From NCBI GenBank assembly GCA_963575745.1, contig CAUYUJ010020720.1, positions 1 through 59,955 of the forward strand: a DNA stretch of 59,955 nt, written 5' to 3'. Positions 51,656 to 59,955 of the stretch are shown here, one piece after another. The stretch comes from Prorocentrum cordatum. Its lineage: Eukaryota; Sar; Dinophyceae; Prorocentrales; Prorocentraceae. The translations under genes and the position numbers were made by a program. How positions within the stretch are numbered: the stretch's first letter is position 1; each line of letters starts with the position of its first letter. Below the pieces are notes generated by a model. It was given only the letters and a program-made list of their open reading frames with translations. It searched no databases and was not told the DNA's origin.

Positions 51656-52799
51656 CCTTATTCCCTATTAGAATATACTCCTACTCCCCCCTCAGGCCGG
51701 CCGATAGGGGCCGCATCCGGGTGGTCCCATCCTAACCTGTAAAAAACAATACAAAATCAACATGTTTCTTATTTTTTCCTCTCGACATGGACGTCCTGTC
51801 GTCCACGGCGATAATCCATTGCAAAAAATACCACAAAGAGCACACGCGCGCGTTCATGTCAGAATCCTACCGAACACCGTGTGTTTGCAAGCATTTCAAC
51901 ATAAAAACATCAAAAACCCAATGCTTTTTCACAAAAATTCTACAAATTTCCTGCCCGGGCTCTCTTGCTGAAATCATAGGAAAACCATAGGAATCTTAAG
52001 AATTCTGTCAAATCCAGCGATTTCACGTCATCGCGCGGTGCACTCGCGATGCTCTGTCATGCACCCAGGCCGCGAATCCTGTGCAAAAAATACCACGCGG
52101 GCGACATGCGCGCGCGTCGCCGCGAGCGCATGCTCAAATCCTTCTAGAATCGTCGCCGTCATTGGCACCGTCGCATGGACGTCCTGTCGTCCACGTCGCA
52201 AAATGCATGCAGGAATGGGACGCGGCGCACACCCCGCGCCCGCCCATCCAATCCGTCCCATTCTAATCTGCAAAAGACAATACACAGTTTTTGTTTTTCT
52301 TGTCAACATGGTCGTGCTGTCGTCACGTCGCAAAATGCGTGGCAGGAATGGGACGCGGTGCACACCCCGCGCGAAGGGGTGACATGTCGCTCTCGCCTCG
52401 GCGCCGCGCACCAACGTTTTTCCTCTCAGCATGGACGTCCTGTCGTCCACGTCGCAAAATGCTTGGCAGGAATGGGATGCGGCGCACACCCCGCGCCCGC
52501 CCATCCAAACCCCCCCTTTTTAAAAAAAACAGTACAAGTTGGGGCCTTCAGGCTTCCTGCGGTGTACCGGGCCATTCTCGACTCGTCTGGCAATGCGTGC
52601 GCGGCATTCAACACGCGCTCGCCAGTTCCCGTCGGCAACCGCCATCGCGGCCGCATCAGCTGTACCAAACCGGCTGGCCGGTGTGACTTCGGCCCCCAGT
52701 TGTGCCAGCTTTGCTTCTTATGTTGTGGGAGGGCGGGTGGGACTGGGCATGCCATGCTTGACTCGCTCGAGCTGGCTAGCTTGACTCCTACTCCTACTC
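51656..52799 (+). repeat. Three to four copies of a GGACGTCCTGTCGTCC repeat
   Basis: ATGGACGTCCTGTCGTCCAC followed by GTCGCAAAATGC, then AGGAATGGGACGCGG..GCACACCCCGCG, occurs at 52174, 52308 (with ATGGTCGTGCTGTCG) and 52432, with a divergent start at 51787. Spacing is 125-135 bp for the last three. No gene recognised; the frame through the copies is a repeat by-product. Confidence 0.75.
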
Positions 52800-52975
52800 C
52801 TGCTCCTCCTTCTCTTTTCCTCCTCCTCCCTCCTCCTCCTTTTTCCCCCTCTCCTCCTCCTCCTCCTCCTCCTCCTCCTCCTCCTCCTCCTCCTCCTCCC
52901 CCTCCTCCTCCTCCCTCCTCCCTCCTCCTCCTCCTCCTCCTCCTCCTCCTCCTCCTCCTCCTTCTCCTCCTCCTC
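52800..52975 (+). repeat. (TCC)n microsatellite
   Basis: TCC/CTC repeats with TTTTCCCC and CCCTCC interruptions. Confidence 0.95.
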
Positions 52976-53091
52976 AGTACGTGCTCCTGCTTCACTGGTG
53001 CCGCGCCAGCAGGTCTGGCCGTCTGGCCCGGTCCAGGCTGCGGCGCGGCGCGGCCCCCCGGCCTCCAAGAGAATCAGCGTCTCGAGCTTTG

Positions 53092-53234
53092 CGGGAAAGG
53101 AAAAATCACACAGAGACCGACCCCCAAGAAAATATTGGAAAATATGGGCAGTGGGTGGGAAGACGGAAACCCCGAAAATATGGAGGATCTTGGGATTTGC
53201 GTGTATTTCTTGGTGTGCCCCTGGGTCCATTCAG
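53092..53234 (+). mobile_element. Intron-like repeat family A, copy 6
   Basis: GCGGGAAAGGAAAAATCACA, AATATTGGAAAATATGGGCA, GGGAAGACGGAAACCC, CTTGGGATTTGCGTGTATTT and an end GGGTCCATTCAG. The left border is the only one without GAGGG. Flanks AGAATCAGCGTCTCGAGCTT (53071) and AGAATCAGCTTCTCGAGCTC (53247) form a direct repeat around it. Confidence 0.8.
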
Positions 53235-53309
53235 TCCCAGACTCCAAGAATCAGCTTCTCGAGCTCTGCCCATCCCCTTGCTCCGCGAAGCAGAGCGACA
53301 CGCCATCAG

Positions 53310-53560
53310 CTCGCGATCGTTTCCTGATTCGTTGTTCTGCCGATCGGCGCGGGCCCTCGCACCCTCCCCTTTCCCCCCCCCCATGGACCCGCTCCACCCC
53401 CCTTGTAGAGAAGATCTTGGCTCTTTGGGGCGCCTGTTTCGAGCAAGTGGAGTCCCCCCCACAGGACGCACTGATGCAAACAGTCGCATCAAGCAGAGGT
53501 CCGGAGCCAGACCCCCCCATCCCCCCTCTTCCGCCCAATCTCGAAACGCCGAATCAGAAA
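53310..53560 (+). repeat. Repeat family D, copy 2
   Basis: Matches 18245-18500: TGCCGATCGGCGCGGGCCCT, GGCGCCTGTTTCGAGCAAGT, CCACAGGACGCACTGATGCA, AACAGTCGCAT, GAGCCAGACCCCCC. It lies 75 bp after a family A copy here; copy 1 lies 270 bp before one. Confidence 0.7.
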
Positions 53561-53982
53561 ACGTTCACCTCGCAAGACATAGAGTGTCCCAGCGGCCGCC
53601 GCCGCGTCACGCTAAGCAGAAGTTCCCCACCGCGTGCGTACACAAGGATCGGATATGGCCAGGACCCCAGGCAAGGGGAGCCAATCAGTGACTGGGTCCC
53701 AAAATCTGTCACAGAATCACTGAACCAAGTCTGCCGCCGCTGGTGTCTCTTCGGTGGCGTCACTTCCGATTAATGGGACGGGGCGGGGGGGGCGCCCCCC
53801 GATCCACATCACTGAATCAGGTCCCACTAAACCCAGCGCCGCCAACGCCCGAAAGGAAACAGCATGGAGAGATGCGACGCCAGAGGTCCTAAGGTCACGG
53901 CCCGCTTCTGTGAAGCCTCCGGGGAGACAAGGGGGGAGGCAGGGCACGGGGACAGCGCACGCGCAGGACAGCAGCGAGTAGC

Positions 53983-54017
<35 letters not shown>

Positions 54018-54043
54018 CACGGCGGCGGCGCCGGCGCTGGCGG

Positions 54044-54077
<34 letters not shown>

Positions 54078-54538
54078 TGGCTGCGCCGCGCCGCGAGATG
54101 CGCTGCTTCGCTCCCCGCCCAGCGGCCGCCGCCCGGACAGAGGAACGTCGGAGGTCTCGAAGGTAGGTTGCTTTCCAGCAGCTGCGCCTCATCGAGAGCT
54201 TTACGGGGGTGCCCAAATCGGCACGATCACCGCCAGAGGCCCGCCAGGCCTCGGGGGGAGAACTAGGGGCGCGTGTGGAGATCATGCGGGGCCTAAGAAT
54301 GTGCACCACCACAACCACCTCCCTCACCCCCTCCCTCTCCCAGGATACAGGAGTGGAAGACGAGGGTAGAGGATGGAGGAAGAATCGACGTGGTGGTGGT
54401 GGTGTATATCCCTGGAGCCCGCAGATCATGGCCGGGGCCGTGACACCTTCCAGGTCTCATGGCCCCCCTCTCTTCGGCTCCGGGCCCCCGCGGCACCCCC
54501 TCGTCCACGCACACGCCCCGGGCCATGGGGCGCCTCCC
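53561..54538. other. No gene recognised; (GAC)n at 53985-54080
   Basis: A CGA/GAC trinucleotide run with GGC interruptions occupies 53985-54080. The rest has short unassignable frames. Confidence 0.5.
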
Positions 54539-54690
54539 CTTCCTCCTCCTCCTCCTCCTCCTCCTCCTCCTCCTCCTCCTCCTCCTCCTCCTCCTCTTCC
54601 TCCTCCTCCTCCTCCTCCTCTTCCTCCTCCTCCTCCTCCTCCTCCTCCTCCTCCTCCTCCTCCTCCTCCTCCTCCTCCTCCTGCGCCCAT
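54539..54690 (+). repeat. (TCC)n microsatellite
   Basis: About 50 TCC/CTC units with two TTC interruptions. Confidence 0.97.
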
Positions 54691-54867
54691 TCCCTCGGCA
54701 CACCCCGAGACAGCGGGCAGCGAGGAGTCCGAGAGGAGCGCCAGAGGCCAGGCAGACGAGCGCGTCGGGGCAGCACGGCAGGGGGCCAGGTGTTCCCGGC
54801 TTGCGTTGCCGAGCGCAGCCGCCACCGCGCCCGGGGGTGGGGGAGGGCCGGGCGGGGCTGGAGCGGC

Positions 54868-55001
54868 CAGGACGAGGATAAATCCGTTCAGAGCGTTCCG
54901 GAACGCTCTGAGGATGCCGCGTCGCCCGAGACGTCCTCCAGATCCGCAGGATCTCAGAGATTATCGGCGTATCCTCACCCGGATTTGATCCTCGTCCTGG
55001 C
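54868..55001. mobile_element. MITE family F, copy 2
   Basis: Ends CCAGGACGAGGATAAATCCG and CGGATTTGATCCTCGTCCTG are inverted repeats with a single-base indel. The interior carries CAGAGCGTTCCGGAACGCTC and ATCTCAGAGATTATCGGCG, both shared with 6387-6553 in inverted order. Confidence 0.8.
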
Positions 55002-55189
55002 CTCGTCTTAGAGAAGGGGGGGGCGGGGGGCGGGGCGTCTTGGGGCAGGGGGAGGGGATGGCGATGCTGGCGACTCGACGGCCCGAGGCGGTCTCGAGCC
55101 TGGAGCCGTGTCGACGAGCCCTTGGCCGACGCTCTCGTTGGACGCTCGCGCCAGCCTCCTGCCCCACCCCCCTCTCTCCCAGGGATGGC

Positions 55190-55960
55190 TATGCTGGGCC
55201 CCCAGCAGCTATCGAAAGTGGAGACTGTGTCACAGTTCGCAGCGCCCCCCAGGAATGGCGAGGTCGAACCTGAACCTGCGCCGGGTGCCCACTGTGCTGC
55301 CCCTCCCCACCTGGCAGCCTTCGAAAGTGGCGACAGTTTCGCAGTTCGAAGCCCCGTAGGCATGTCGAAGTCAAATGTGAACGTGCGCCTGGTACACACG
55401 ATGCTGCCCCCCCCACCGGCCCTCGAAAGTGGCGACAGTTTCACAATTCGCAGCCCCCCCAGCCCCAGGGATGGTGAAGTCTTATCTGAATCTGCGCTCG
55501 AAAGTGGCGACAGTGTCACAGCTCACAGCCCCCCAGGGCTGGCGAGGTATAATTTGAACCTGCGCCTGGTGCCGACTGTGCTGGCCCCCCCTACAGCCCT
55601 CGAAAGTAGCGGCAGTTTCGCAGTTTGTAGCCCACCAGGGATGGCGAGGTCTCATGTGAATCTGCGCCTGGTACCAACTGTGCTGGCCCCCTTGCAGCCT
55701 TCGAAAGTGGTGACAATGTCGCAGTTCGCAGCCCCCGAGGGATGGCGAGGTCGAATCTGAATCTGTGTCTGGTATCCACTAGATTGCCCCCCCGAGCAGC
55801 CTTCGAAAGCGGTGACAGCGTCGCAGCTCGCAGCCCCCCAGGGATCGCGAGGCCTAATCTGAATCTGCGGTGGGGCGTCACTCCGCTGGACCCACCGGCA
55901 GCCCTCGAAAGCGGCGACGGGTTCGCAGGTCGCAGCTCCCCAGCGATGGCGAAGAAGCAG
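55190..55960 (+). repeat. 102-bp minisatellite, ~7.5 copies
   Basis: TCGAAAGTGGCGACAGTTTC recurs at 55212, 55321, 55423, 55498, 55600, 55701, 55803 and 55905. Most spacings are 101-102 bp and one is 75. Each unit continues CAGTTCGCAGCCCCC, AGGGATGGCGAGGTC, CTGAATCTGCGCCTGGT. The period equals 34 codons, so a repeat frame (ALESGDSFAVCSPPGMAR and on) stays open over several units. Whether it is translated cannot be told. Confidence 0.9.
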
Positions 55961-57274
55961 GGTAGCAGGCAGGCAGGAGGCATGCCAGAAGGCAGGTAGA
56001 AGGCAGGGTAGCAGGAGGGGGAGAGGAGGAGAGAGGCGGGAAGGCTCAGGAAGAGGACACAGCGCAGGAGGGTTGGGAACAAGCGAGACAGTAGGCCAAA
56101 CACTGTTTTTTTCGTGTTGTTGACGGAGTGCTTCTCGGTGGCCTTTTTAGCGGCGTCTTGGGGGTATTAGCCGACTTAGGCGACTGTCTTCGCGTGTCTT
56201 CTTAAGGTATTGTCTCCTCTTGTCGTGTCTTGCCTTGTCTTGTATGGCCTTGTCTTGCGTGGCCGTCTTGGCGGCGTCTTGTGCCGTCTTGGAGTCCGCC
56301 CCACACTGGCATTCTGGCCGCCCGTCGGCCGAAAGGGCCCGCACGCCTTATTCAGGGGAAGTCCCTCCCGTTGGTATGGCAAGGGGCCGCGAAGTTTAGG
56401 CAAAAGGATCCTCTTCAGCCCGGGATGGCTCCGACAAGAATAATCGGTGTTTGCGTGCCAAAACGTTTTCCTTTGCGGAGCTGGGCGCCCTGGCGTGGAC
56501 GGCCGAACGACCCCTGCAGCGGGGCACCCTTGCAACGCGGCTGCCGCCGCAAAAACTGTCGGCTTAGCGCTGGCGCCGCGCAAAGGCGGTGCCGAACACC
56601 ACATACGTAGCTCAAGCTGTTCTCCACGATGGCACAGGATGAGTCAAGGCAGCCTACGGAGGCTTGCAGCATGCGCCCAGTAGGCCCCAGGCCGGATCCA
56701 AGTGGCCACGGAGCCTCCCGAGGAGGCCCCCGAGAGGCTCAGGTCATTCAAGACACGCAAGCTCTCCCGCGCTGTGTGCGGCCTGGCCCTGTGACGTCCC
56801 GATGTGCTCGCGAGGCCCCCGCCAGTGCTCCAAGGTCGCCCGGAAGAGCCCCTGGCAGGGCCCGTGAAGAGGCCCGAGAGGACCCGAAGAGCGCCCGAGC
56901 GCGCCCCGAGCAGGGTCCGAGCGACGAGTCGTCGGGTTCCGGCGGCGGTGAGATAGTTAATCGATGCCGCCCATTCGCTCTGATCCCGCATCGACGCAAA
57001 CAGCCACCCAAAGTTGTGGAATGGCACTGGCCTCTATGGGGTCCTTAGGGTACTTGTTTGGCCAAAAGATGGCTCCAAGAGGGCCCCAGACGCCTTGGGG
57101 TGGCCTCCGAGACGGCACGTGGCGTCCCAAGTTGGTGCAAGGCGGCCTGCAGCATGCCTCATGGAGGCGCCAGGACGACCCGGAGACTGTTCTCACTGGC
57201 CTCGGAGCCCCCCAGCGAGCCAGCGAGACCCCCAAGAGGCGAAGCAACCTTCAAACTCATGAGTTGTTCAAGTG
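55961..57274. other. No gene recognised; CTTGGGG/CCCCAAG repeats
   Basis: 56105-56310 holds TTGTCTTGxxTTGTC-type short repeats. 56700-57250 is rich in CCAAGAGG/CCCCGAGA, the complement of the 4000-4800 repeats. Frames are not recognisable. Confidence 0.4.
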
Positions 57275-57454
57275 CTCCAGATTTCGTAATAAAAGGGAGG
57301 GGGTCTGGACCCTCCAAGACAAGCCATTTCAGACCCCCCCCCGTGGGAGAACCCTCCAAAACATCGTCCCCAGACCCCCCCAGGACCTCAAAGATAGCCT
57401 GGAAGAGACCCCCCCCGAAATGAGACCCCCCTCCCTTTATTACGAAATCTGGAG
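57275..57454. mobile_element. MITE family M, copy 2
   Basis: 180 bp with inverted ends CTCCAGATTTCGTAATAAAA..GGGAGGGGG and CCCCCTCCCTTTATTACGAA..CTGGAG. It is the reverse complement of 34130-34306, including GGGTCTGGGGACGATGTTT and CCAGGCTATCTT blocks. Confidence 0.88.
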
Positions 57455-58258
57455 TACTCATGTTTTCTGCACTTTGGCATCCGGTAAGGTTCTGAGGCCT
57501 CAGGATGGCCCCAAGAGAGCCCCAAGAGGGGCCAAGAAGAGCTCCAATACGGCCACAAGAGCGCAGCAACAGCTGTCCAGAAGGGTCCCAGGGGCCGTTT
57601 TTTCCCAACCACTGAACTCGACAGCGGAACAAAAACACACGACGCCCGTCCAATATCACATCCGTTGCCCTTCACGCGGGCGATCACCGCACCCACTGGA
57701 TGTAGGCAGGAACTCGATAGCGGCCGTGACTGAAATTGGCCGGCCGACGAGGGTGTGATAAGTCAGGCCCCCCGTTTTCCAACGGCGTAAAAGCTCCCAT
57801 ATCGAAAGATCCACGAAGACAGTCATGGTTGACTCCTGTCTCTGCTCGGACTGATAGCGAGCTTCGGTTTGACGACCGCCCGCTCCTGGCCCCTGTGTTC
57901 GACTGCCTGCTCCGGCACTTCCTCGGTAAAGGCAGGTTGCCTGGGCATCGTTCCTGCAGGTGTTGGTGGGCATACGTTCGCGAGGCGCCAGAGCCTTTCT
58001 GGGCTGCTTGCCGCGGTTGCCGAATCATTGATCGCTTGACACAGGACGCCTCACCATTGGACCTGGCGGCGCGCCCGCCAGGGAATCGAGGAGCTGGACG
58101 CCGACATCGACGACAGGATTCACGAGCGCAAGGATCGCCGGGCTGGGGTCCCCGTCGCCGCCGCCTCTCTCCTCTCTTGGCCCCCTCCTCCCCCATCTCC
58201 GGCGCCCCTGCTGCCCTGTGCCACCGTCTCATCGTCCTGCCCCTCCCCCTCCTTTCAG
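57455..58258. other. No gene recognised
   Basis: CCAAGAG-type repeats to about 57580, then ordinary GC-rich sequence that becomes pyrimidine-rich (58165-58256) and ends TTTCAG at the border of family A copy 7. Confidence 0.4.
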
Positions 58259-58418
58259 GAGGGAAAACAACACACAAACACACATAGTCGTCGACTCCCA
58301 AGAAAATCTAGGAAAATGTGGGAAGTGAGGGGGGGGACGACGAAAGCCGAGAGAATACAGGACAATATCGGGGATCTTGGGATTTGTGTCTACTCGTTTG
58401 TGTGCCCCTGGGCCCCTT
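58259..58418 (+). mobile_element. Intron-like repeat family A, copy 7
   Basis: CTTTCAG|GAGGGAAAACAACACACA, AAAATCTAGGAAAATGTGGG, GGGGATCTTGGGATTTGTG, TGTGCCCCTGGGCCCCTT. The left border follows a strong polypyrimidine tract and CAG. The neighbouring 58419-58772 has no recognised gene. Confidence 0.85.
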
Positions 58419-58772
58419 AACTTTTTCGCTGCAGCGTTAGTATATGCTGTACGCGTGTCGGCGTGCTGTGGGCACGTCTGTTCGGCGTGCTCGAAGGGCC
58501 GCCCGCTCACACCGGCGTGTGCCCATCCGTTGTTTCGGCTGCAGATCACCGGAGCCTCGCATGTCCTCGCAACTCCTTCGCTAGAGAGCACTCGGGTGCG
58601 CCAGCGTGCGACAGTCGAGGAGCAAGCGCCTGTGCAGCGTCGATTTTGCCTCGGCTGGCGCTGGCCAGCGTCGAGTCGCAGGAGCCAGGAAGATGGCACG
58701 GGAGGCCCACAGGCTGCCGCCGGAAACTGTGACAGCGTCGCGCTCAATTCTCCTTCGCCTTCCAGGACTCAG

Positions 58773-58920
58773 GAGGGAAAAAACACGCAGACAATTAGTC
58801 GTCGATTTCCAGGAAATAAAGGAAGTGGGGGGAAGACAAAAACCAAGAAAATATTGGAAAATATTGGGCATCCTGTTATTTGTGTGTATTTCTTTTGTGT
58901 GTCCCTTGGGCCCCCTGAAG
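58773..58920 (+). mobile_element. Intron-like repeat family A, copy 8
   Basis: GACTCAG|GAGGGAAAAAACACGCA, TCGATTTCCAGGAAATAAAG, AGTGGGGGGAAGACAAAAAC, AAATATTGGGCATCCTG, TGTGTGTATTTCTTTTGTGT and an end GGGCCCCCTGAAG. A coding-like stretch begins right after the AAG. Confidence 0.85.
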
Positions 58921-58998
58921 GACATGCTGAACAAGCTGCAGGCCGAGTTCCACACCTTCATGCACAGAAAGAAGGAGAAGGTCGTGCAGGAGTTCCGG
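58921..58998 (+). CDS. Candidate exon after family A copy 8
   Basis: From GAC 58921 the frame reads DMLNKLQAEFHTFMHRKKEK then VVQEF, with almost every codon ending in G or C and a helical, non-repetitive composition. It starts exactly where the intron-like element ends. Beyond about 59000 the reading turns Pro/Arg/Ser-rich. A matching upstream exon was not established: the frame before 58773 does not join in phase at the obvious border. Not recognised as any family. Confidence 0.3.
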
Positions 58999-59955
58999 CC
59001 GCCGTGCGGCCCGCATCGCGCGAGCGTCGCCCTCGCAGCTCCCCGCTCCTCGGCCGCCGCCTCCTCTTTGGAGCCGCCGGGGGGTCCGAGGTGGCCCAGC
59101 ACTGGCCCCGCCGAGGTAGAGGGGGGGGCGAGCTTCGAGGTGATGGAGTCGAGCAGGTTTTTTTTACCTCTTCCGGCCTCTGGGGGCAGAGCTCTCCGGC
59201 CCTGGGACTGTCAGAAGCTGACCTGGGGCGAAAGCCTGCTCTGGATGGACCCCGGGAGGGGTCTGCGGAACTGATCTTCTGGGCCCCGTCCAGTTCAGAT
59301 CCTTGGCCGCCTCGAGAGCACCTCTGCTTCTCAGCAGGCGCGGGTCTTGATCTATAGATGCAGGGCCGACGCTTTCCACGAAGCGGCTTCCTTCTAAGAA
59401 GCCTTTTCCCCTCCCCCTACCCTTTTGTGTCCTTGTGCGCGCCGCCAAAGGAGGGTCGGTTGGTCGGAGATGGCATTAGCACCGTCGATGTGCCTTCGCA
59501 GGTGACGCACACCCCGTGCGTGAGGGGGGGAAACTCTGGTTCAGTTGTTTCCGCCGCCCTCCCCAACAAAGGGAGACTAGGCCTTGAGCTCCCAGGCGGC
59601 CCAAAGCAACGACACAAGAGGGCGGTGGAATGCGCGAAGCGCAAAGAACAAACAATGCCCAGCTCAGGAAATACACGCGAAAAACAAAGAAAATAAGCCA
59701 GCCAGCCAGCCAGCCAGCCAGCCAGGAGGGTGGGGGAGGGAGGAACTGGGAAGACAAGCATTCGCACGCAGCAGGTAGCGGCAGTGAGTAGCAGCAACAG
59801 GCCACAGCGTGCAACGGCTAGTTTGAGCAAGCGTTAGCAAGCTCCAGCGCTGGTGCACATTGCACGACGCCAATTCGCGGAGCGGTGCTCCGTTCAGGGG
59901 AGCCGACCAAGCTCCAGGGACTCTGATGCAGACGGTTTGAGGCCAATTAGCGGAG
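58999..59955. other. No gene recognised; (AGCC)n at 59697-59728
   Basis: Ordinary GC-rich sequence with G runs (59118-59127 and 59525-59530), a CTTCTAAGAAG-type palindrome near 59391, and an eight-unit GCCA tetranucleotide run at 59697-59728. No frame with a recognisable motif. Confidence 0.4.

Noticed and set aside
53827-54429. Minus-strand 200-codon frame over the GAC run
   Set aside because: Poly-Arg from the trinucleotide tract; no domain outside it.

Overview
The window looks like dinoflagellate nuclear DNA. It is GC-rich and gene-poor, and it is packed with microsatellites and short interspersed repeats. Three places carry decayed copies of the 22-nt dinoflagellate spliced leader. A full-length U6 snRNA sequence sits inside an intron, and the retroelement proteins are of the divergent LINE type I associate with dinoflagellates. 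A GC-rich Prorocentrum- or Symbiodiniaceae-like genome is my best guess; the genus cannot be fixed from sequence alone. Every coding signal I recognise is on the + strand.

Layout. 0-4 kb: a broken vWD-domain gene (1378-2657) and an intact 283-aa secreted Cys-rich protein (3148-3999). 4-6 kb: imperfect CTTGGGG repeats and two MITE-like elements. 6.1-8.4 kb: the best cellular gene, a two-exon GltS-type sodium/glutamate symporter; its intron holds a MITE and a U6 retrocopy. 10.5-14 kb: a decayed LINE that starts with a spliced-leader relic. 15-32 kb: almost only repeats. These include a telomere-like CCCTAAA patch, a duplicated 0.7-1.3 kb unit, a 32-bp palindromic minisatellite between inverted arms, and long CA, TCC, GCAAT and GTAT arrays. 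33.5-36.3 kb: a PAN-like retrogene starting with a spliced-leader relic, then a frameshifted gene related to a HET-like dinoflagellate family. 37-45 kb: repeats, MITEs and a 100-N assembly gap. 45.2-51.4 kb: a near-complete LINE with zinc-ribbon/coiled-coil ORF1 and endonuclease-RT-RNase H ORF2, broken by two in-frame TGA codons and one frameshift. 51-60 kb: more repeats, a 102-bp minisatellite and three further copies of an intron-like element.

Main findings. (1) A ~160-bp element occurs seven times plus a fragment, always on +, the strand of all genes. Its borders read CAG|GAGGG...CCCTTCAG, a GA-AG intron layout like that inferred for the symporter intron, so it may be an introner. (2) Two LINE copies and two copies of a 650-bp composite repeat all sit between TCC microsatellite tracts with the same strand relation, which suggests targeting of TCC tracts or a TCC-templated tail. 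(3) Spliced-leader relics at the 5' ends of both LINE copies and of a PAN-domain gene point to reintegration of trans-spliced mRNA. (4) At least nine families of short terminal-inverted-repeat elements are visible, several with two or three copies in the window.
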